Assembly (NCBI RefSeq): GCF_004959935.1
Contig: NZ_SMYN01000004.1
Span: forward strand, 62,001-126,000
Reading direction: 5' to 3'
DNA: 64,000 nt
Origin: Falsirhodobacter xinxiangensis
Lineage (GTDB): Bacteria; Pseudomonadota; Alphaproteobacteria; Rhodobacterales; Rhodobacteraceae
This document shows, one piece after another, positions 54,527-62,013 of this stretch. Each line of letters starts with the position of its first letter. Position 1 is the stretch's first letter. The notes beneath the pieces were generated by a model, which did no database searches, was not told where the DNA came from, and was given only the letters and a program-made list of their open reading frames with translations. The position numbers and the translations under genes were made by a program.

Positions 54527-55389
54527 GCCGCTTCCTTCAGCGCGCGCAGGGCCTGTTCCAGATCGTTGAAGCTGGGGCGGATGTGATGGGGGGTGTTCTG
54601 GCGACCGACCTCGATACAGATATTGGCCGGGTGGGCGTGAAGGTTGGCGATCAGAACCTCGCGGATCAGGGCGTAGAAATGCGCGTCCTCCTCGATCACG
54701 GCCTTCACCCGCGCGGCAAAGGGGCCGACGATGCCATAGGCCAGGAACACGCCCAGAAAGGTGCCGACCAGCGCGCCGCCGATCATCTTGCCCAGGATCT
54801 CCGGCGGCTGGTCGATGGAGCCCATCGTCTTGATCACGCCCAGCACGGCAGCGACGATGCCCAGCGCGGGCAGGGCGTCGGCCACGTTCTGAAGCGCATG
54901 GCTGGGCACCAGCGCGTGGTGGTGCGAGGCGTCCATGCGCTTGCCCAAGACCTCCTCGACCTGATGCGGATCGTCGTAGTTCATGGATGCCGCGCGCAGG
55001 GTGTCGCAGATCAGGTCCGCCGCCTCGTGATCGTCGCGGATCTTGGGGTATTTGCCGAAGATCGCGGAATCGTGCGGGTTCTCGATATGCTCCTCCAGCG
55101 CGATGGGGCTGGAGCGGGCGACGCGGACCAGTTCGAACAGCAGGCACAGCAGGTCCTGATAATCCTGCCCCTTCCACTTCGGCCCTTTGAAGACCTTGGC
55201 GATGTCCTTGCCGGTCGCCTTCACCGTCGCCAGATCGTTCGACAGCAGGAACGCGCCCAAAGCCGCCCCGCCGATCATGATCATCTCGAACGGGAGGGCC
55301 TTCATGATGATGCCCATCTTGCCCCCGGCCAGCATATAGCCGCCGAAGACCATGATGAAGATCACCGCGATACCGATCATGCCGAACAT
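54523..55389 (-). CDS. motA: Flagellar stator protein MotA
   Basis: Proton-channel stator subunit, 288 residues. Membrane segments include the N-terminal FGMIGIAVIFIMVFGGYMLAGG; the PALGIVAAVLGVIKTMGSIDQPPEILGKMIGGALVGTFLGVFLAYGIVGPFA region has the conserved channel-lining Pro residues. The cytoplasmic loop with charged residues for FliG contact lies between. The ATG at 55389 has AGGAGG 8 bases upstream. motB is not in the window. An element identical to one upstream of fliI (AAGGAATCACTC) lies 44 bases upstream. Confidence 0.96.
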   Translation of the reverse strand: MFGMIGIAVIFIMVFGGYMLAGGKMGIIMKALPFEMIMIGGAALGAFLLSNDLATVKATGKDIAKVFKGPKWKGQDYQDLLCLLFELVRVARSSPIALEEHIENPHDSAIFGKYPKIRDDHEAADLICDTLRAASMNYDDPHQVEEVLGKRMDASHHHALVPSHALQNVADALPALGIVAAVLGVIKTMGSIDQPPEILGKMIGGALVGTFLGVFLAYGIVGPFAARVKAVIEEDAHFYALIREVLIANLHAHPANICIEVGRQNTPHHIRPSFNDLEQALRALKEAA

Positions 55390-55430
55390 GTTCTGCCTCC
55401 TGCTTCTGCGGGGACCATTGCGGCGAATGG

Positions 55431-55445
55431 TTAAGGAATCACTCC
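55431..55445 (-). promoter_or_regulatory. CtrA-like half-site with GANTC upstream of motA
   Basis: The minus strand reads GAGTGATTCCTTAACC. It combines a TTAACC half-site with GATTC (GANTC, 55436-55440). The 12-mer AAGGAATCACTC (55433-55444, plus strand) is identical to that between fliI and flgB. It overlaps the stop codon of the upstream MotE-like gene and lies about 44 bases from the motA ATG. Confidence 0.45.
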
Positions 55446-55984
55446 GTCGGGACGGAACTGTTGCGCCCGGCCAGCAGCACGCTGACGGCATAGGCGGTTT
55501 CCGCAGGCATACCCGACAGGATCGCGCCCGCGGCTTCGGGGCGCATCCGGCCAAGGAAACCGGCGGCGAAATCGGGGTCCATCGTCTGGAACAGGGTGGC
55601 GGCGTCCTTGGGCTTCATCGCCTCATACACCGCCGTCAGGCGCGACAGGTCCGCCTCGGCCGCGCCATCGGCAAGGGCGAGCGTCTGGGACAGTTCCGCC
55701 TCGGCAGCCTGCAATTCGGCAAGGCGTTGGTCGATGGCGGCATTGGCCTGATCCAGCGCGACAAGGCGTTCGGCCAGCGCCTTTTCCCGCAATGCCACGT
55801 CGGCTTCGCGCAGGCGCAGCGCCTCGGCCAAGGCGGCGGGCGGTTCGGGACAGACCAGCGGTGCGGAAGGGGCGGACGGCTCCGGCACGCGGGCCAGTGC
55901 CGCACCGACGCCGGAACCCAACCGCAGCGCGCCCGCCGAGGCCATCAAGATCGCAAGGATCGCGAGCGTTCCCCGGCGTCTCAT
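55439..55984 (-). CDS. MotE-like periplasmic protein (MgtE-N-like domain)
   Basis: A 181-residue protein with an N-terminal membrane anchor/signal (GTLAILAILMASAGALRLGSG) and a long coiled coil (LREADVALREKALAERLVALDQANAAIDQRLAELQAAEAELSQ). The C-terminal MgtE-intracellular-like domain is LTAVYEAMKPKDAATLFQTMDPDFAAGFLGRMRPEAAGAILSGM. This architecture matches MotE of Sinorhizobium meliloti, a chaperone for the stator-modulating protein MotC. It overlaps the preceding gene by 4 bases (ATGA). The start is the ATG at 55984; the longer frame to 56257 is not supported. Confidence 0.75.
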   Translation of the reverse strand: MRRRGTLAILAILMASAGALRLGSGVGAALARVPEPSAPSAPLVCPEPPAALAEALRLREADVALREKALAERLVALDQANAAIDQRLAELQAAEAELSQTLALADGAAEADLSRLTAVYEAMKPKDAATLFQTMDPDFAAGFLGRMRPEAAGAILSGMPAETAYAVSVLLAGRNSSVPTE

Positions 55985-56313
55985 GCGTCTTCCTCCTCGA
56001 CCACACGGCGGCGGCGCGAGACGCGGCGGCCCGGCAGGTCGTGCATCGACGCCATCATCAGTTCCAGCTTCATCGCGGCGGCTTCGGCCCGCACGGTCAG
56101 CGCCTCCAGCTTGGCCGCCGAATCGGTGGCGGCCCCGCGTGCGCCTTCCAGCGCCTTCGTCATCTCGTCCACCTGCGCCGAAAGCACGGCGATGGCGCTG
56201 CCCATCCCGCCCTCCAGCGCCGTGAAGCGTTTCAGGCGCGAGGCGAGCACATAGCAATAGACGGCAGCGCCCAGCGCGCCCGCCCCAAGAAGCATGTCCG
56301 CGATCATGTCCAT
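55981..56313 (-). CDS. Small membrane-anchored coiled-coil protein of the flagellar cluster
   Basis: A 110-residue protein with one N-terminal membrane segment (MLLGAGALGAAVYCYVLASRL) followed by a helical, probably coiled-coil region (IAVLSAQVDEMTKALEGARGAATDSAAKLEALTVRAEAAAMKLELMM) and a basic/acidic tail (RRVSRRRRVVEEEDA). I do not recognise a named family. A GGAGG ribosome-binding site precedes the ATG at 56313. It lies between fliL and the MotE-like gene, overlapping the latter, so it is probably part of a motor-associated unit. Confidence 0.65.
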   Translation of the reverse strand: MDMIADMLLGAGALGAAVYCYVLASRLKRFTALEGGMGSAIAVLSAQVDEMTKALEGARGAATDSAAKLEALTVRAEAAAMKLELMMASMHDLPGRRVSRRRRVVEEEDA

Positions 56314-56326
56314 CGCATGGCCTCCG

Positions 56327-56791
56327 TCAGTTCAGCACGAATTCCGTGACCAGCAGGTCGCGCACGCGCCCTTCGCCGGTCACGATCTGGATGCGGCGCA
56401 GCATCTGTGCCCGCAGCGGCACCAGCGCCGAGGCATCCTCCAGCTGCGCGATATCGACGGCGCGCAGGTATCCGTTCAGAACGTCGAGGATGCGCGGCGT
56501 CAGAAGCTGCACCTCGGCCTGATGGGCGGGATCGACCTCCAGCTGCGCCTGGAATCGCAGGTGCTGGCGCGTGCCGCCCTGACCCAACGAGATGATCAGC
56601 GGATCGAGCGGGACGAAGGCGATGGCGGGCAGGGCCGCGACATCGTCCTTGTGGCCCGGTTTCAGGATCATCCCGCTGTAGGTGGCAAAGAATCCGCCCC
56701 CGCCCAGCAACAGGGCAAGGACAAGGCCGATCAGCAGCGGCAGGCGCGATTTCTTCGCTGGCGTTTCCGGCGCGGCGGTGGCGTCCGTCAT
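56327..56791 (-). CDS. fliL: Flagellar basal body-associated protein FliL
   Basis: A 154-residue single-span membrane protein. The cytoplasmic N-terminus PAKKSRLPLLIGLVLALLLGGGGFFATYSG is followed by the periplasmic FliL domain (IAFVPLDPLIISLGQGGTRQHLRFQAQLEVDPAHQAEVQLLTPRILDVLNGYLRAVD). FliL supports stator function at the motor. The ATG at 56791 has GGAG at good spacing; an ATG at 56806 lacks one. It is first in a unit with the 110-residue and MotE-like genes and divergent from fliF. Confidence 0.93.
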   Translation of the reverse strand: MTDATAAPETPAKKSRLPLLIGLVLALLLGGGGFFATYSGMILKPGHKDDVAALPAIAFVPLDPLIISLGQGGTRQHLRFQAQLEVDPAHQAEVQLLTPRILDVLNGYLRAVDIAQLEDASALVPLRAQMLRRIQIVTGEGRVRDLLVTEFVLN

Positions 56792-56839
56792 GTTCGTCTC
56801 CGGCATTCTGCGTTGCCGCAAGCTATAGCCCCGAGTCCA

Positions 56840-56854
56840 CTAACCGATTGTTAA
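56840..56854. promoter_or_regulatory. CtrA-like box between fliL and fliF
   Basis: CTAA-CCGATTG-TTAA (minus: TTAA-CAATCGG-TTAG) has 7 of 8 positions of the CtrA consensus TTAA-N7-TTAA, the best match in the window. It lies in the divergent gap, 49 bases from the fliL start codon and 59 from the fliF start codon. Unlike the other flagellar boxes it has no GANTC in the spacer. Confidence 0.55.
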
Positions 56855-56913
56855 GGCAGTTCGGGGAATGTTCACCGTGACGGGGCAGAACGCCCCCGGG
56901 ATCGGAGCCGCGT

Positions 56914-58422
56914 GTGCAAAATCTCATATCCTTGTGGAAATCGCTGTCGATGATGCGCCGGATGGCAGTCGTGGGGGCCACGGTAGCGATGTTCGCGGCG
57001 ATTCTGGCGCTGTCGCGCATCGCCTCGACACCCGATATGGCGCTGCTGTATTCGGGCCTCGATTCGCGTGCGGCGGGGGAGGTCGTGGCGGCGCTGGAAC
57101 AGCGGGGCGTGGCTTACGAGGTGCAGGGCGATTCGATCCGGGTCGATGCCGCGATGCGCGACCAGCTTCGCATGATGCTGGCGACCGAGGGGCTGCCGCC
57201 CAGCAGCGGTGCCGGGTATGAACTTCTGGACGGGCTTTCGGGCTTCGGCACCACGTCGCAGATGTTCGACGCGGCATATCTGCGCGCGAAGGAGGGCGAG
57301 CTTGCCCGCACGATCCTTGCCAATCCCGGCATCCGTTCGGCCCGCGTGCATATCGCGCAGGATGGCACCCAGCCCTTCCGGCGCGATTCGCGCCCGACCG
57401 CCAGCGTCACGGTGGGAACGGCCGACGGCACATTGGCCCCGGCGCAGGCCAAGGCGCTGAAGCATCTGGTCGCGGCGGCGGTGTCGGGAATGCGGGCCGA
57501 GGATGTTTCGGTGATCGACAGCGTTGGCGGGTTGATCGACGCGGCGGAAGCGCCCGTGGCGACCGACCGGGCCGATCAGTTGCGTGCCAATGTCGAACGT
57601 CTGCTGGCCGCCCGCGTCGGTCCCGGCCGCGCGGTGGTCGAAGTGTCCGTCGATGTCGAAACCGCGTCGGAACAGATTTCCGAACGGCGCTTCGATCCGC
57701 AGGGACGCGTCGCGATCTCGTCCGAGGCGACGACGAAGACCAGCAACGACACGCGCCCCGCCGGGGATGTGACGGTTGCCTCGAACCTGCCCGAAGGGGA
57801 TGCGCAAGGCGGCGCATCGGGGCAGAGCCAAGCCTCAGAATCGCGCGAGATGGTGAATTACGAGGTGTCCGAGACGCAGCGCGAGATTCTGCGCGCGCCG
57901 GGCGACATCCGCAAGATCAGCGTCGCCGTGCTGGTCGATGGCGTGCAGGGGCCGGATGGCTGGGCCGAACGCACGCCCGAGGAGTTGGCGGTGCTGCATG
58001 ATCTGGTCGCCTCGGCGGTGGGGCTGGATACGGCGCGGGGCGATGTGCTGACGCTGCGGTCGCTGCAATTCCAGACGCCGGCGGAACTGGGAACGCTGGC
58101 CGAGGCGGGGCTGCTGGCCAGCCTCGGGGGCTTCGATCTGATGACCGCGATCCAACTGGCTGTGCTGGCGCTGGTGGTGCTGGTGCTGGGCCTGTTCGTG
58201 CTGCGCCCCATCCTGACGACGAAACGCGAGCCGATGCCGATCCCGATGGAGCCGCCGCTGGCACTGCCCGGCGCGACCCGCGTGCTGGACGGAGAGATCG
58301 CGGATGACGACCCCGAGCCCGAGCCGGAGAATCCCGTGGACCGCCTGCGCCGCCTGATCGACGCAAGGCAGGTCGAATCGGTCGAGATCCTGCGCGACTG
58401 GATGAACAGGGGCCGCGCATGA
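56914..58422 (+). CDS. fliF: Flagellar MS-ring protein FliF
   Basis: MS-ring subunit, 502 residues, with two membrane segments. The first, MAVVGATVAMFAAILALSRIA, is N-terminal; the second is near residue 415-435 (MTAIQLAVLALVVLVLGLFVLRPIL). Ring-building motifs follow the FliF/PscJ pattern (YSGLDSRAAGEVVAALEQRGVAYEV, ARVHIAQDGTQPFRRDSRPTASVTV, ETQREILRAPGDIRKISVAVLVDG). The start is a GTG at 56914 with GGAG upstream. The C-terminal end would bind FliG, whose gene is not seen in this window. It overlaps the next gene by 4 bases. Confidence 0.96.
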   Translation: MQNLISLWKSLSMMRRMAVVGATVAMFAAILALSRIASTPDMALLYSGLDSRAAGEVVAALEQRGVAYEVQGDSIRVDAAMRDQLRMMLATEGLPPSSGAGYELLDGLSGFGTTSQMFDAAYLRAKEGELARTILANPGIRSARVHIAQDGTQPFRRDSRPTASVTVGTADGTLAPAQAKALKHLVAAAVSGMRAEDVSVIDSVGGLIDAAEAPVATDRADQLRANVERLLAARVGPGRAVVEVSVDVETASEQISERRFDPQGRVAISSEATTKTSNDTRPAGDVTVASNLPEGDAQGGASGQSQASESREMVNYEVSETQREILRAPGDIRKISVAVLVDGVQGPDGWAERTPEELAVLHDLVASAVGLDTARGDVLTLRSLQFQTPAELGTLAEAGLLASLGGFDLMTAIQLAVLALVVLVLGLFVLRPILTTKREPMPIPMEPPLALPGATRVLDGEIADDDPEPEPENPVDRLRRLIDARQVESVEILRDWMNRGRA

Positions 58423-59000
58423 TCGCGCTGAGGCTGGAGGTTTTCGAGACCGAGGACGACACCGTCGTCACCGACCGCGCCGCCATGGAGGAAGCCCGTC
58501 GCGCCGCCTTTGCCGAGGGCCTTGCCGCGGGCCGTGCCGAAGCCGCCGCCGAGGCGGAGACCGCGCGCCACGGGCACGAGGCGGCGGCGATGCGCAACCT
58601 TGCCGATCTCGCCTTCACCTTCCACGAGGCGCGCGCGCATGTGCTGTCTGCCTTGCATCCGCTGTTCGAACAGATCGCCACCGCCTTGCTGCCGAACCTT
58701 GCGCGACAGGCGCTGGCCCCCGTCTTGGCCGAGGCGTTGATGCCGATGGCCGAAGGGCTGGCGGAAACGCCGATCCGCGTCGCCCATCACCCGGATGCCG
58801 CGGATGCCGTCGCGCGCGTGCTGGCCGAGTGCCCCTTTCCGCTGGAGGCGGTGCTCGACCCCGCGCTGCCGACAGGCGCGGTCCAGCTTCGCCTTGGCCA
58901 GACCGAAACGCGCGTCGATCTGACCCGCGCGACCGAAGCCATCACCGCCGCCCTTCGCGGCTTCTTCGCGCCGAACGAACAGGAGCGCATGTATGGATGA
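58419..59000 (+). CDS. fliH: FliH-like flagellar export ATPase regulator
   Basis: A 193-residue protein with an Ala/Glu-rich N-terminal helix containing repeated A-x-x-x-A/G steps (EEARRAAFAEGLAAGRAEAAAEAETARHG), as in FliH/YscL proteins. Its C-terminal domain (LFEQIATALLPNLARQALAPVLAEALMPMAEGL ... VDLTRATEAITAALRGFF) also fits. FliH tethers FliI to the base. Sequence identity is low in this family; position between fliF and fliN supports the call. It overlaps both neighbours. Confidence 0.75.
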   Translation: MIALRLEVFETEDDTVVTDRAAMEEARRAAFAEGLAAGRAEAAAEAETARHGHEAAAMRNLADLAFTFHEARAHVLSALHPLFEQIATALLPNLARQALAPVLAEALMPMAEGLAETPIRVAHHPDAADAVARVLAECPFPLEAVLDPALPTGAVQLRLGQTETRVDLTRATEAITAALRGFFAPNEQERMYG

Positions 59001-59247
59001 GATGACCGAAAGCCCGTTCTCGCAGGTGCCGATCGAGATCACGATCTCGGTCGGGCGCGCGCGTCTGCCGGTGCGCGACCTCTTGCGGCTTGGGCGCGAG
59101 GCTGTGCTGACGCTGGATCGCAAGGTGGACGACCCGGTGGAGCTTTACGTCGGCGACCGTCTGATCGCGCGGGGCGAGCTGGAGGAGAAGGAAGGCCAGC
59201 TTTCCGTGCGGCTGACCGAGGTTGCCTCGTTGCGGGGCGGGCTGTGA
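58993..59247 (+). CDS. fliN: Flagellar motor switch protein FliN
   Basis: An 84-residue C-ring protein made only of the SpoA domain: PIEITISVGRARLPVRDLLRLGREAVLTLDRKVDDPVELYVGDRLIARGELEEKEGQLSVRLTEV. The N-terminal extension of enterobacterial FliN is missing, as usual in this group. It overlaps fliH by 8 bases and fliP by 4 bases. FliM and FliG are not in the window. Confidence 0.95.
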   Translation: MDEMTESPFSQVPIEITISVGRARLPVRDLLRLGREAVLTLDRKVDDPVELYVGDRLIARGELEEKEGQLSVRLTEVASLRGGL

Positions 59248-59954
59248 AGCTGCTGGCATTGCTGCTGATCTTTGCCGCCTCGCCCGCGCTGGCGCAGGAG
59301 GTGACGCTGAACCTTGGCGACGGCACGTCGCTGGCGGGGCGGTCGGTGCAGCTGATCGCGCTGATCACGCTGCTCAGCCTCGTGCCGGGGATCGCGGTGA
59401 TGGTGACATGCTTTCCGTTCATCGTGACGGTGCTGTCGATCCTGCGTCAGGCGATCGGGCTGCAGCAGGCGCCGCCGAACATGCTGATCGTATCGCTGGC
59501 GCTGTTCCTGACATGGTATGTCATGGACCCGGTGCTGATGCGGTCATGGGCCGAAGGCGTGCAGCCGCTGTCCGAAGGGCGCATGACGCTGGAGGCCGCG
59601 TGGCCCGCCATCGTCCAGCCGTTCCGCGAATTCATGGCCGCGCGGCTGGACCCGGATGCGTTCCAGACGCTGCAATCGCTGCGCCCGGTGGCCGAGACGG
59701 CTCCGGTCGATGCGCCGCTGTCGCTGCTGGTGCCGTCTTTCCTTCTGTCGGAAATCCAGCGCGCGTTCGAAATCGGGTTTCTTGTCTTCCTGCCGTTCCT
59801 GATCATCGATCTGGTGGTTTCGGCGGTGCTGATGTCGATGGGGATGATGATGGTGCCGCCCGCCATCGTGTCGCTGCCGTTCAAGCTGGCCTTCTTCGTG
59901 GTGGCCGATGGCTGGGCGCTGATCTCGGGGGCGCTGGTGCGCAGCTATGGGTAG
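59244..59954 (+). CDS. fliP: Flagellar export apparatus protein FliP
   Basis: A 236-residue export-gate membrane protein with a cleaved signal peptide (LLALLLIFAASPALAQ). The conserved FliP features are VQLIALITLLSLVPGIAVMVTCFPFIVTVLSILRQAIGLQQAPPNMLIVSLALFLTW and the C-terminal FEIGFLVFLPFLIIDLVVSAVLMSMGMMMVPPAIVSLPFKLAFFVVADGW. It is the last gene of the fliF-fliH-fliN-fliP unit and marks the edge of the flagellar cluster. Confidence 0.97.
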   Translation: MKLLALLLIFAASPALAQEVTLNLGDGTSLAGRSVQLIALITLLSLVPGIAVMVTCFPFIVTVLSILRQAIGLQQAPPNMLIVSLALFLTWYVMDPVLMRSWAEGVQPLSEGRMTLEAAWPAIVQPFREFMAARLDPDAFQTLQSLRPVAETAPVDAPLSLLVPSFLLSEIQRAFEIGFLVFLPFLIIDLVVSAVLMSMGMMMVPPAIVSLPFKLAFFVVADGWALISGALVRSYG

Positions 59955-59979
59955 TTCTGCACCACTTTGCGGGAAAGGC

Positions 59980-60012
59980 GGCGCGCGGGGTTGACCTTGG
60001 GCGGCGCGCGCC
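59980..60012 (+). other. GC-rich stem-loop after fliP
   Basis: GGCGCGCG (59980-59987) pairs with CGCGCGCC (60005-60012), 25 bases past the fliP stop. No T-run follows, so it is at best a weak terminator between the flagellar unit and the L,D-transpeptidase gene. Confidence 0.35.
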
Positions 60013-60050
60013 ACTTCCTGTGGGCATATCAGCAGAAGTCGGATACCCCA

Positions 60051-60770
60051 TTGAACATTCCATTCCGCCCTTTGGCCGCCGCCCTCTCGCTCGTCATCCT
60101 TGGTGCATGCGCCAGCGCGCCGATCCCGATGCTTCCCGTTCAGAACCCGGATTACGCCGCGGTGCAGGACGGCGACATCCTGATCCCCGCCGTGCATCCG
60201 CGTTTCCTGAACGAGCATTCGGTGCGGCAGGAGGTGGATTACGAGGGTGGCGAGGCGCCGGGGACCATCGTGGTCGATACCCATGCGCGCAAGCTCTATC
60301 ACGTGCATGAAGGCGGTCGGGCCACGCGCTATGCCATCGGCACCGGGCCGGAGGGGCGGGCGCTGCGCGGTCAGACCACCGTCGGCGCGAAACGCGAATG
60401 GCCCGGATGGACGCCGACGCAGAACATGATCCGCCAGATGCCGGAGCTTTACGCCGAATTCGCGGGCGGGCTGGAGGGTGGCCTTGAAAATCCGCTGGGG
60501 GCGCGGGCGCTGTATCTTTACCGGAACGGCAAGGACACGATGTATCGCATCCACGGCACGATCGACAACGCCTCGGTCGGGCGGGCGACGTCGGCAGGCT
60601 GTATCCGGCTGTTCAACCAGGACATCATCCACCTTTACAACAACGTCGAACGCGGCGCGCGGGTCAAGGTCCGCTCGCTGGAGGAAAGCCGCCGTCTGGA
60701 AGGCGAATGGTTCGACGACGAGGATGGCGACATCCAGCCGCCGCTCCTTGTCTCCGAAGTCACCGGATGA
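60051..60770 (+). CDS. L,D-transpeptidase (YkuD) lipoprotein
   Basis: Periplasmic L,D-transpeptidase that forms 3-3 cross-links or attaches proteins to peptidoglycan; 239 residues from the proposed TTG at 60051 ([19 protein letters not shown]). That start gives a clean lipoprotein signal with lipobox LGAC. The open frame extends upstream to 59967, but the extension has no signal-like sequence. The YkuD core has [27 protein letters not shown] and the catalytic [22 protein letters not shown] (Cys in SAGCIRL). The last 11 bases overlap the convergent cupin gene. Confidence 0.88.
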   Translation: MNIPFRPLAAALSLVILGACASAPIPMLPVQNPDYAAVQDGDILIPAVHPRFLNEHSVRQEVDYEGGEAPGTIVVDTHARKLYHVHEGGRATRYAIGTGPEGRALRGQTTVGAKREWPGWTPTQNMIRQMPELYAEFAGGLEGGLENPLGARALYLYRNGKDTMYRIHGTIDNASVGRATSAGCIRLFNQDIIHLYNNVERGARVKVRSLEESRRLEGEWFDDEDGDIQPPLLVSEVTG

Positions 60771-61098
60771 CGTAATCCTTCAGGGTGGCTTCCACCACCT
60801 CCCAAGTCCCTTCGAAACCGGGCCGGATGACATAGCTGTCTCCGGCCCGAAGCGTGACCGGGGTGCCATCCGCGCCCGTCAGCACCGACACGCCCTCGCG
60901 GATATGCACATACTCCCACTCGGAGTAGCTGATGCGCCATTTGCCGGGGGTCGAATGCCACATGCCGCAGAACAGCCCTTCGATCTCGTCCATGTTCCAA
61001 GTCGTATGGACCGGATCGCCCGCCAGCACCTTTTCCGGGGCGGGGCGTTCGACTTCGGGGGGGGTGCCGTCGCGGCTGACGGGGGCAAGCAAGGTCAT
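60760..61098 (-). CDS. Cupin-domain protein
   Basis: A 112-residue single-cupin protein (EutQ-like cupin_3 type): [63 protein letters not shown]. The usual HxH metal motif is replaced by YSEWEYVHI, typical of cupin_3 proteins. The ATG at 61098 has GGAG 7 bases upstream; the open frame to 61998 is antisense to panB. No enzymatic role can be named. It is divergent from panB and overlaps the transpeptidase gene at its 3' end. Confidence 0.82.
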   Translation of the reverse strand: MTLLAPVSRDGTPPEVERPAPEKVLAGDPVHTTWNMDEIEGLFCGMWHSTPGKWRISYSEWEYVHIREGVSVLTGADGTPVTLRAGDSYVIRPGFEGTWEVVEATLKDYVIR

Positions 61099-61200
61099 GT
61101 CATTCTCCGGGTTTTGGCCGATCATGGCAGAGGGCAAGTTTCGCTGGAACCCCGTAAACCGCGCCGATATAACCCGCGCCAAACGACCGGAGGCCATGAC

Positions 61201-62013
61201 ATGAGCGCAAGCACCGCCAAACGCGGGATTCTTCCGCCGGATATCGAGGCCCGCAAGGGTGGCACGCCGCTGGTCGTCCTGACCGCCTATACCACCCCCG
61301 TTGCCAAGCTGGTCGATGCGCATTGCGACGTCGCGCTGGTGGGTGACAGCCTTGGGATGGTCGTCTATGGGCTGCCTTCCACGCTGGCCGTCACGATGGA
61401 CATGATGATCGCACATGGGCAGGCGGTGATGCGCGGGCTGACGCGCGCGATGTGCGTGATCGACCTGCCCTTCGGCAGTTTCGAGGAAAGCCCGGCGCAA
61501 GCCTTCCGCAACGCCTCGCGCCTTTTGGCCGAGACGGGGGCGGCTGCGGTGAAGCTGGAGGGCGGCGTGCACATGGCCGAGACGATCGCCTTCCTGACCG
61601 CGCGGGGCGTGCCGGTGATGGCGCATATCGGGCTGACGCCGCAGGCTGTGAACGCGCTTGGCGGCTACAAGGTGCAGGGTCGCGGCGAGGATGCAGCGCG
61701 CGTTCTGGCCGATGCGAAGGCCGTGGCGGATGCGGGGGCCTTTGCCGTGGTGCTGGAAAAGGTGCCGCAGCGTCTGGCGCGCGAGATCACCGAGGCGGTG
61801 GCGATCCCCACCATCGGCATCGGCGCGGGCAAGGATTGCGACGGGCAGGTGCTGGTGGCGGATGACATGCTGGGCATGTTCACCGACTTCCGCCCGAAAT
61901 TCGTCAAACGCTTCGGCAATCTGGCCGAGGTCGCCGACCGCGCCATCGCCGATTACGCCGCCGAAGTGCGCGCGCGCAGCTTCCCCGCGCCCGAACACAG
62001 CTTCGACACATGA
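61201..62013 (+). CDS. panB: 3-methyl-2-oxobutanoate hydroxymethyltransferase
   Basis: First enzyme of pantothenate synthesis, forming ketopantoate from 2-oxoisovalerate and methylene-tetrahydrofolate; 270 residues. The core motifs are [37 protein letters not shown] and [12 protein letters not shown]. The catalytic Glu lies in VVLEKVP, and [24 protein letters not shown] follows. The ATG at 61201 has GGAGG upstream. It overlaps panC by 4 bases. Confidence 0.97.
   Translation: MSASTAKRGILPPDIEARKGGTPLVVLTAYTTPVAKLVDAHCDVALVGDSLGMVVYGLPSTLAVTMDMMIAHGQAVMRGLTRAMCVIDLPFGSFEESPAQAFRNASRLLAETGAAAVKLEGGVHMAETIAFLTARGVPVMAHIGLTPQAVNALGGYKVQGRGEDAARVLADAKAVADAGAFAVVLEKVPQRLAREITEAVAIPTIGIGAGKDCDGQVLVADDMLGMFTDFRPKFVKRFGNLAEVADRAIADYAAEVRARSFPAPEHSFDT

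Noticed and set aside
59967-60050. Upstream extension of the L,D-transpeptidase gene
   Set aside because: The added residues are Arg/Gly-rich and would put the lipoprotein signal 28 residues inside the protein; the TTG at 60051 gives a proper lipobox signal.
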